This document shows, in pieces, positions 20,429-25,965 of a DNA stretch of 25,965 bases (its first letter is position 1; each line of letters opens with the position of its first letter). The notes below the pieces were generated by a model that was not told the origin of the DNA, did not search any database, and was given only the letters and a program-made list of their open reading frames with translations. Made by a program: the position numbers and the translations under genes. The stretch is from Brachionus koreanus (lineage: Eukaryota; Rotifera; Eurotatoria; Ploima; Brachionidae): assembly GCA_016987375.1 (NCBI GenBank), contig PJRA01000401.1, positions 653,000-678,964 of the forward strand. Direction: 5' to 3'.

Positions 20429-23400
20429 ATGAACTTTGTTTTACTAGCAATTTATTTTGTATACTTGCAGCATGCAGTTGTTGGCAGTGGCTGTCCGTCT
20501 CAATGTGCTTGTCAGGGATTTTCTGTTGATTGCTCAAACCGGAACCTCGACCATGTACCAAAAGATATACCTCAGAACAGCTTGAGAATGTAGTTGAATA
20601 AAAAATTGGAAATTTTTTTTTTAAATTAACTTTTTTCTTTGAAGAGATCTACAAGGGAATAGAATAAAAATAATAAAATATGAAGATTTGTCGTATGTAA
20701 AATCTCTTCGAATACTTCAGTTGAATAATAACCAAATTGAAACAATTGAACGCGGCTCATTTGATACTTTGACTAATCTAGAAAGACTGTAAGTATTGAT
20801 TTTGTGAATTTAAATGATAAAATAAATCATTCTCTCTTATTTATTTATTTGTTCAATTAAAAAATGAAAAATATAATTTAAATTTTAAAATTAAATTTCA
20901 ATTTAAGAAGTTCTTTGTTAGAGAATCCGAAAGGATTTTTTATTTCTAACGCAATATTTAATTATTGATTAAGTCACTTATTCCATATTGTTTTAAATAT
21001 AATTTTCTCTATCTGAATCTCCTAAATAACACTCTCATTTGTATTTGTTTATTTAAAAATTGATTGAATATGATTTGTTTTTTTTTGTGAAATTCAATGT
21101 TGCAAGGACTCTATTGAATATATTGATAAAAAGATATTTGTAAGATGAGTTAGACTAATGTTAGCTGGTTGGAGTCAGTCAGCTTTTATTATAGTAAGTT
21201 AATAAGCTAGTAGTTCTGGCGCGACATTATAACAAAAATATCTGAGTCCATTACTGCTTGACAGTATAGAGCCGAATCAGTCATATCCATTGAATTTGCC
21301 CAACAAAACTTTGAAGACTTCTGTGCACTTGGATTTTATAGCGCTTTCAGGCACCTATTCCATTTGGGGACCACTCTATTTAAGAAGAAAAGATGCCGGG
21401 CAGTCACCACACTTGCAGGAAAACTTTCCCTGTGCACTCTCATACTTTTACCTCTTTACCTCTTACCCCTTTCTCTTGGCAAAATGAAAATAATTTTACA
21501 TTTCTACATTCTCATATTTTTAGATTTTTTGTGCAATATTTAAGAGAATTTTTAATTTTATTTTTGTTTACCAAATAATTTGAGAGTGTTTTTTAATTTT
21601 CTGAAAAATTGCACAAAAAATCTAAAAATATGAGAATGTAAAAATGTAAAATTATTTTCATTTTGCCTTTCTCTTCTGATACAGATCCTTTCACTCAGTT
21701 TTGTTAGCCCCATCTTCAATAATCTCATTTCATAATCCATATCTTTCAAAGTTCGCTTAATCATTCCTAGGATCTTATTAGCTTTTGAACATGCACTTTT
21801 TACCTGCGTAGTCCACTTTAAATCAGAGGATGTCATCACTCCTAAATCCCTCTCGCAGCTAGTAATCTCTATTAATACGTCTTCACTCTCTTCTTTTATA
21901 TGAGTTATACGCTTATGCCTCTCGTTCATTCTTCCAAAATGCATAGAAGAAAAAATTTAAGTTTAAAGCTGCCACAATTTTTTTTAATTTATCACTTTTC
22001 TTTTGTATCAAATTCAGCAATACTCTTTGCTTAATAAATGAGAAATTCTCTTTCTTCTATTAGGATGAGTGAAAGAATTTGGCGTTTCTCTTTTTAATTT
22101 ATAAATAAGAAAAAGCAACAGTTAGCTAATATTGAATGAATAAACCAGACTTATTTGACTTAAAGTGGACTAACCAAGGAAAATATTTTACTAGTCGTGG
22201 AAACCGTATTTTGGGTATGATCGCTAAGAGTTTCAAGAAGTTGAACATTGATATATTGAGAATGCTCTATACAGCACTAGTTAGACCTCATTTAGAGTCT
22301 GCCATTAGTTCATGGTGTCCATTCCTTGAAAAAGACATTTCTTAAATCGAGAAGGTCCATAGAAGAGCGACAAGAATAATCCATTCACTTCGGAAATATG
22401 ACTACTCGAAAAGGCTAGAAATGTTCAATCTTACTAATCTTAAAATAAGGCGGATGAGAGGCGACTTAATCCAACTGTTTAAAATTATTAACAGATATGA
22501 AACTATCAATTTTGAAAATGGTATTAATTTTTCTCGAAATCACTCTTACAACTTAAGAGGACATAACAAGTGTATCATTAGAGAAGATGCGAATAATTGT
22601 ATGCAACGATATCATTTCTTGACAAACCCAATAGTCTTCCTCAGTACATCATCAATTCTGTATCAGTTAAAAACTTCAAAATTAACTTGGACAAATGGCT
22701 GAAGAACCAGTCTAATTTACTGCCATAGCTTCGGAAAAGCTTAACCCTATAGGGTCGCAGTATATACTACTACTATTTACAAGTCACAGTTTAAAGTCTA
22801 AGTCTCAAAAAATTAAGTCAGATGTAGTCAAATGTTCTTCAAAAATAAATAATATAGTATAAAATTCAATTTCTGAATGTGATTAATCAATATTTAAAAT
22901 CGATTGACTTGGCTTTAAAAGAAAAAAAAATTCAGTCATTGACTTGACTTGACTTAAGACTTAAAAACAGTAGTTAAAAATAGGACATTTTGTTTGAAGT
23001 AAGGAAATTCTATAATGCGGCGACTTTTTAAGTCACTTTGGACTTGTTTTTAAGTTACAAGTCTTGAGTCAAGTCAAGTCTTTTTAAGTAAAGTCATAAC
23101 TTTGACTTATAAACAAGTCTGCTATTTACACACTGTTAATCTGTATATGTTATTAAATTATTAATTGATTTTATAAAATTTTGTATTATTAAATAGCAGT
23201 TACATAGAGGATTAGGATTCGTAATAAATCTAGAATCAAAGCCCCTATGGTACTCCGAAACAAGCCTTTTTGTCAGTGGAAATGAATATATTTAAATAAA
23301 ATTAAGTAATTTTCTAAATGATTGCTTAGTCTGTGATCATTTTTACTAATATTTAATTTATTTTATGCTTCTTAGAATAATGATTCGGATGCGGTTTTAG

Positions 23401-24889
23401 GAGGAAGCTTTAGAATGTATCTAACATTAGTATTTTGAATAACTTGTAACTTATGTAGGCCTGATTCTGAAAAGGAGTTAAGACTTACAAAATTATAGTC
23501 TAGAATTGAGCCAATAAGTGCCTTGTATAGACTAGATAGTGTATTGTGACTGAACTTCCAATTTTTAGTATATAAAATTTTTATAATATTAAGTCTATTC
23601 ATGCATTTAGACTTTATTTCTTTTATTTGTTTATCAAAGCAAAGATTTTCATCAAAGTACATTCTTAGAAATTTTTTGGTCTTGGAATAGAGAATAGATT
23701 TGTCAAAGAGACCTTCATGCCAAACTTTATCAAATGCCTTAGAAATATTAAAGAATAGACCGCATACCTTTTTGGATTTAGAAAAGGACTCAGATATTTT
23801 TTGAATTAAAAATATAAGGTTGTTGGTATAGATTATGTAAATATTTTCTTTGTATAAGCATGTGAATTTAATGGTATGACTGAAAATATTGTCTTTTTTT
23901 TTTATTGGAAGAATTTATTTTTATAATTTTATATTTTTCATCGCCGAATATGGCGTAATCTTTTTGAAATAAATTAAATAAAGAAATAAATTGATTTAAA
24001 AAATAACTTTTTTTTTCTAGATCCTAACAGATCTTTTATTTAGTTAATTCAATAAAAAGGAAACAAATTTAAAAAAAAAAGCAAATATTTCTTTTAAAAT
24101 TTAATCAAAATCTTCACTGAAACTTTTACCAGGAACAATTCTAAAAAAATTATCTGGCTTCTGTTTATTTGGGTCTAATCAATAAACATTTTATTATGAA
24201 AAATTAAAATAAATATTCCCCTGTTCATTTGCTGCTATTCTAAAAATTTTATTTTATTTTAGATTGTTGAACAACAATGAATTGTCGTATTTTCCCCATG
24301 ATTTATTCTCGAATTTAAAAAATTTAAAAAGACTGTAAATTTTACTCTAATTACAAGCAAGAATGTTGTATTGTTTTATTTTTTTATTTAAGTGATCTAA
24401 GCTCTAACAAAATAAAACTAGTGTCAAAGGAATTGTTTAGTGGTTTAAACAATTTGAACAATTTACAATTAGATAACAATCAATTAAAGTGCATTGAAAA
24501 GGGAGCATTCAATAGCCAAACCAGTCTAAATATTTTGTAAATATATTTTTATTTTTCTATATGTTTATTGCATGTGATCTAATTTCTAGAACTTTGGACA
24601 ATAACAAACTAAAATTGCTTCATACTGATCTGTTTACTAATCTAAATAAATTAAATAATTTGTAAGCTTAATTAAATTAGTTTTTTTTTCTAAATTAATA
24701 TTTTATTTTAAATTTTAAGCGGCATTAAAAATAACATTTTGGAATGTGAATGTAAGCTTTTGTGGTTTAGCAAATGGTTGAAACAAAATCCTAGTTTTTC
24801 AAATGGTGTCAAATGTTTTTCTTCAAAGCACAATCAATTCATAGACATTAATGGCTTCAATGAAATTGATTTCAAATGTAGCTTAAAAG
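20429..24889 (+). CDS. slit: Slit-like secreted LRR protein, first LRR domain (six exons, 3' end uncertain)
   Basis: Exons: 20429-20589, 20645-20788, 24263-24334, 24393-24536, 24590-24661, 24720-24889. The start ATG at 20429 gives a 19-residue signal peptide. LRRNT follows with C22, C26, C28, C35 (CPSQCAC...VDC). Six LRRs of 24 residues come next, including LQLNNNQIETIERGSF and NLQLDNNQLKCIEKGAF, the latter close to Slit domain 1. LRRCT has C207, C209, C230, C251. Slit is the secreted ligand of Robo receptors in axon and cell guidance. The introns between these exons are all phase 2 at the leading Leu of an LRR, and four of the five are 53-58 bp. The second intron is 3474 bp because of nested transposons. 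After residue 254 the sequence AAAGGTAAATAA can be either a phase 1 donor or the codons Lys-Gly-Lys-stop. No second LRR domain, EGF or laminin-G exon is visible up to the window end. Another secreted LRR protein is less likely. Confidence 0.85.
21277..21950 (-). mobile_element. CR1/L2-like RT fragment A, split by a MITE
   Basis: On the minus strand 21944-21668 encodes MHFGRMNERHK, CERDLGVMTSSDLKW, SKANKILGMIKRT, then jumps to MRLLKMGLTKLSER. After the MITE, 21460-21277 encodes FFLNRVVPKWNR and, one frameshift later, PESAIKS, VFKVLLGKF and a stop. This is the post-RT end of CR1/L2-like ORF2. The usual 'LVRPHLEY...' block between the MIKRT and MRLLK blocks is missing, so there is an internal deletion of very roughly 60 codons. 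It is antisense to the host Slit-like gene, inside its second intron. Confidence 0.8.
21478..21667 (-). mobile_element. MITE, copy 2 (190 bp, perfect 8-bp target duplication)
   Basis: Terminal inverted repeats of 60 bases differ at one position and begin GGCAAAATGAAAATAATTTT. They are bounded by TTTCTCTT on both sides (21470-21477 and 21668-21675). An 8-bp duplication is the mark of hAT-superfamily transposition, so this is probably a hAT-mobilised non-autonomous element. The interior corresponds, in opposite orientation, to the copy at 3589-3771. It has inserted into RT fragment A and is therefore younger. Confidence 0.92.
22136..22776 (+). mobile_element. CR1/L2-like RT fragment B with 3' UTR and TAC tail
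   Basis: The plus strand encodes LFDLKWTNQGKYFTSRGNR, ILGMIAKSF, MLYTALVRPHLESAISSW and a stop after LEKDIS. It goes on with EKVHRRATRII, RRMRGDLIQLFKIINRY, NLRGH, then after a shift LPQYIINSVSVKNFK, LDKWLKNQSNLLP and stop at about 22728. The RVV..WN block is deleted. A short 3' UTR ends in TATACTACTACTAT (22763-22776), a microsatellite tail typical of CR1-like elements. It lies in sense orientation in the second intron of the Slit-like gene, head-to-head with fragment A. Confidence 0.85.
22781..23135. mobile_element. AAGTC/GACTT-rich element, possibly a non-autonomous hAT
   Basis: About 355 bases carry more than a dozen AAGTC or GACTT words in both orientations. Around the middle, GACTTGACTTGACTTAAGAC (22941-22960) is mirrored by GTCTTGAGTCAAGTCAAGTC (23061-23080), an imperfect inverted repeat. 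The right end read inward starts CAGTGTGTAAATAGCAGACT, like hAT termini that start CAGTG. The left end, TTTACAAGTC, abuts the TAC tail of fragment B and shows no clear matching target duplication. Identity as hAT is inference. Confidence 0.5.
23372..23900 (-). mobile_element. Jockey/CR1-like RT fragment C with catalytic region deleted
   Basis: On the minus strand about 23800-23705 encodes LFFNISKAFDKVWHEGLFDK, the RT block around the first catalytic Asp region. It runs almost directly into MYFDENLCFDKQIKEIKSK (23662 on), which in intact proteins lies well beyond the YADD box. The intervening palm segment is gone. The rest reads LNIIKILYTKNW, SLYKALIGSILDYNF, LQVIQNTNVRYILKLP and ends near 23372 without a recognisable tail. 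It is antisense within the second intron of the Slit-like gene. Confidence 0.8.
23942..23990 (+). mobile_element. Retroposon 3' end (hairpin plus AAATAAA-type tail)
   Basis: A 4-bp stem hairpin (CGCC-GAATAT-GGCG, 23942-23955) is followed by TAATCTTTTTGAAATAAATT and an AAATAAAGAAATAAA tail. The layout resembles 14345-14386, but the primary sequence differs enough to suggest another subfamily. It lies on the opposite strand from fragment C. Confidence 0.45.
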
Positions 24890-25196
24890 GTAAATAAAAT
24901 AAATGAAAAATACGAAAAGTAAAAATTTTTTTGCGGAAAAATTTTAAAATTTTATGTGTATTTAAAAGGGGCAGAGTAAAATTTTTGATCAAATTTCATT
25001 TTTCAAAAAAGATCATTTAAAGTATATTAAATGCGGAATTCAATTTTAATGCATTTTTAGAAATTAAAATCCTTTTTTAAAAGGCTAAATTTAAAAATAG
25101 TGTGGTTCTACTTGTAAAACAAATTGATTTATTAATATTATTATAAATTAGAACCCAAAGATCCAAATATTTCTAGAAAAAAAAAGAGTTTTATAA
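24890..25196. other. Stretch after the last visible LRR exon, no gene seen
   Basis: If the Slit-like gene splices at 24890 this is intron. If it stops at TAA (24896-24898) this is its 3' UTR, and an AATAAA follows at once. An AATAAA for the minus-strand J-domain pseudogene is at 25128-25133. Confidence 0.4.
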
Positions 25197-25656
25197 TTAC
25201 TTTGAAGAAACATATTTTGGTAGCCCTAAAAGGGTGAAAGCAAGTAACAGAAGAAATGAAAGAATAGAATATCCTATTTGTTCTGAATCTGATCGATGCT
25301 GACTCCTAGATTTTTGTTGAGGAGGAATTAATTCTTTTGATAGCTGAGGATTTTGAGGTGGCTGTGTTGGAACCTGGCTTGTCTCATTATTCTGGTCTTT
25401 TTTTCTTTCTCTTCCTTTTCTTATTCCTCATGGATTTCTGCAGATTCAACCAAGATAAAGAATTAGTAATGTTGTCCCAAAAGTATTTCCTAACCACTGG
25501 TCGACAAAATTTCGGTGATTATAAGAAGATTTGAGAACATTGTAAGCTTTGTTGGCTTGACCAAGAATAACAGACAGCTTTATTGCCAAGGCATATTTGT
25601 GATATACGCCTTGGAGCAGCATCACCTGGGTTCTCAGCCGAAAGTACTAAAATTGT
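25197..25656 (-). pseudogene. Tail-anchored J-domain (DnaJ-like) protein pseudogene
   Basis: On the minus strand, frame 25656 gives VLSAENPGDAAPRR. A one-base shift near 25610 then leads to VYHKYALAIKLSVI and QANKAYNVLKSSYNH, then FVDQWLGNTFG. This matches helices II-IV of a J domain ('Y..LAL.YHPD......QANKAY.VL......YDQ.L'). The HPD motif that stimulates Hsp70 is missing, with residues KLSV in its place. After two stops the same frame continues ETSQVPTQPPQNPQLSKEL and ends GYSILSFLLLLAFTLLGL-PKYVSSK-stop, a C-terminal membrane anchor as in DNAJC30-like proteins. A minus-strand AATAAA lies 64 bases past the stop. Function is lost. It is antisense to and just downstream of the visible Slit-like exons. 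The exact subfamily is uncertain. Confidence 0.6.
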
Positions 25657-25714
25657 CTATACCTTTATTGCTAAAAATTTTATTAACGGTTAAACTATAT
25701 GTACAATATGTCTA

Positions 25715-25945
25715 AAAAATATTTGAAAAACCAACATTCAAAATCAAGAATTTTTTGAATTAAAGTTTGGGGACAAATGAATATAAAATTATTTTATAAG
25801 TGTTTAAAATTTGGTTTTGTGAAATTTAGTTCAATAGAGCAGAACAAAATGTTAAAAATTCTTATAACTTTACTTTTAAAAGTCAAAAGCAAATTCTGTA
25901 AAAACAACATGGTCCAAATTTAAAGTTGCACTATTATCAACAATC
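25715..25945 (-). repeat. Dispersed repeat, copy 2 (inverted partner of 258-465)
   Basis: The reverse complement aligns with 258-465. 25841-25863 is identical to the complement of 331-353, and the GGTTTTGTGAAAT block at 25813-25825 matches 369-382. Similarity weakens toward 25715. No protein family is recognised. Confidence 0.6.
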
Positions 25946-25965
25946 TGGTAAAACTGCAAATTTTG

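Noticed and set aside
21290..21578. Plus-strand frames in the second intron of the Slit-like gene
   Set aside because: They cross the RT fragment A/MITE junction in antisense and carry no motif.
25337..25715. Two plus-strand frames near the window end
   Set aside because: They are antisense to the J-domain pseudogene, whose minus-strand reading is far more protein-like.
1..25965. CRISPR array, tRNA or rRNA genes, bacterial-type operon
   Set aside because: No regularly spaced repeats, no clover-leaf with GGTTCRA loop and no rRNA core words were seen. The gene structure is eukaryotic.

Overview
This window looks like nuclear DNA from an AT-rich invertebrate animal. It has no operons or ribosome binding sites. 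Where introns can be placed they are short GT-AG introns of about 50-60 bp, intergenic DNA is long and AT-rich, and remnants of animal-type transposons (Tc1/mariner, hAT, non-LTR retrotransposons) are common. A compact-intron metazoan such as a rotifer or flatworm would fit, but no sequence feature here fixes the taxon.

Three genes look intact. (1) 893-2005, minus strand: an intronless 370-residue RING-H2 protein with Asp as its last zinc ligand. (2) 6209-7180, plus strand: an intronless type II membrane tyrosylprotein sulfotransferase (TPST). (3) 20429-24889, plus strand: the 5' part of a Slit-like secreted leucine-rich-repeat gene in six exons, encoding signal peptide, LRRNT, six LRRs and LRRCT. 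Its internal introns are all phase 2 and LRR exons are 72 or 144 nt. Either it continues past the window or it stops just after this one LRR domain.

The rest is mostly decayed mobile DNA. 2.6-5.8 kb holds Tc1/mariner fragments, a 183-bp MITE between two near-identical direct repeats, and a hAT transposase pseudogene. 7.5-8.0 kb has mariner and reverse transcriptase (RT) remnants. 8.1-20.4 kb has no convincing gene; it holds RT and mariner remnants, retroposon 3' ends and one notable octamer hairpin, and could include regulatory DNA for the Slit-like gene (inference). The second intron of the Slit-like gene has grown to 3.5 kb by nested insertions: three RT fragments, a second MITE with a perfect 8-bp target duplication, and an AAGTC-rich element. 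A frame-broken J-domain protein pseudogene lies antisense at 25.2-25.7 kb.

The genes do not form an evident pathway. Slit-like proteins and TPST substrates both belong to the secretory route, but nothing here links them directly. No wholly new multi-gene system is visible. The most useful novel material is the MITE family, the AAGTC-rich element, the exon modularity of the Slit-like gene and the two paired dispersed repeats.
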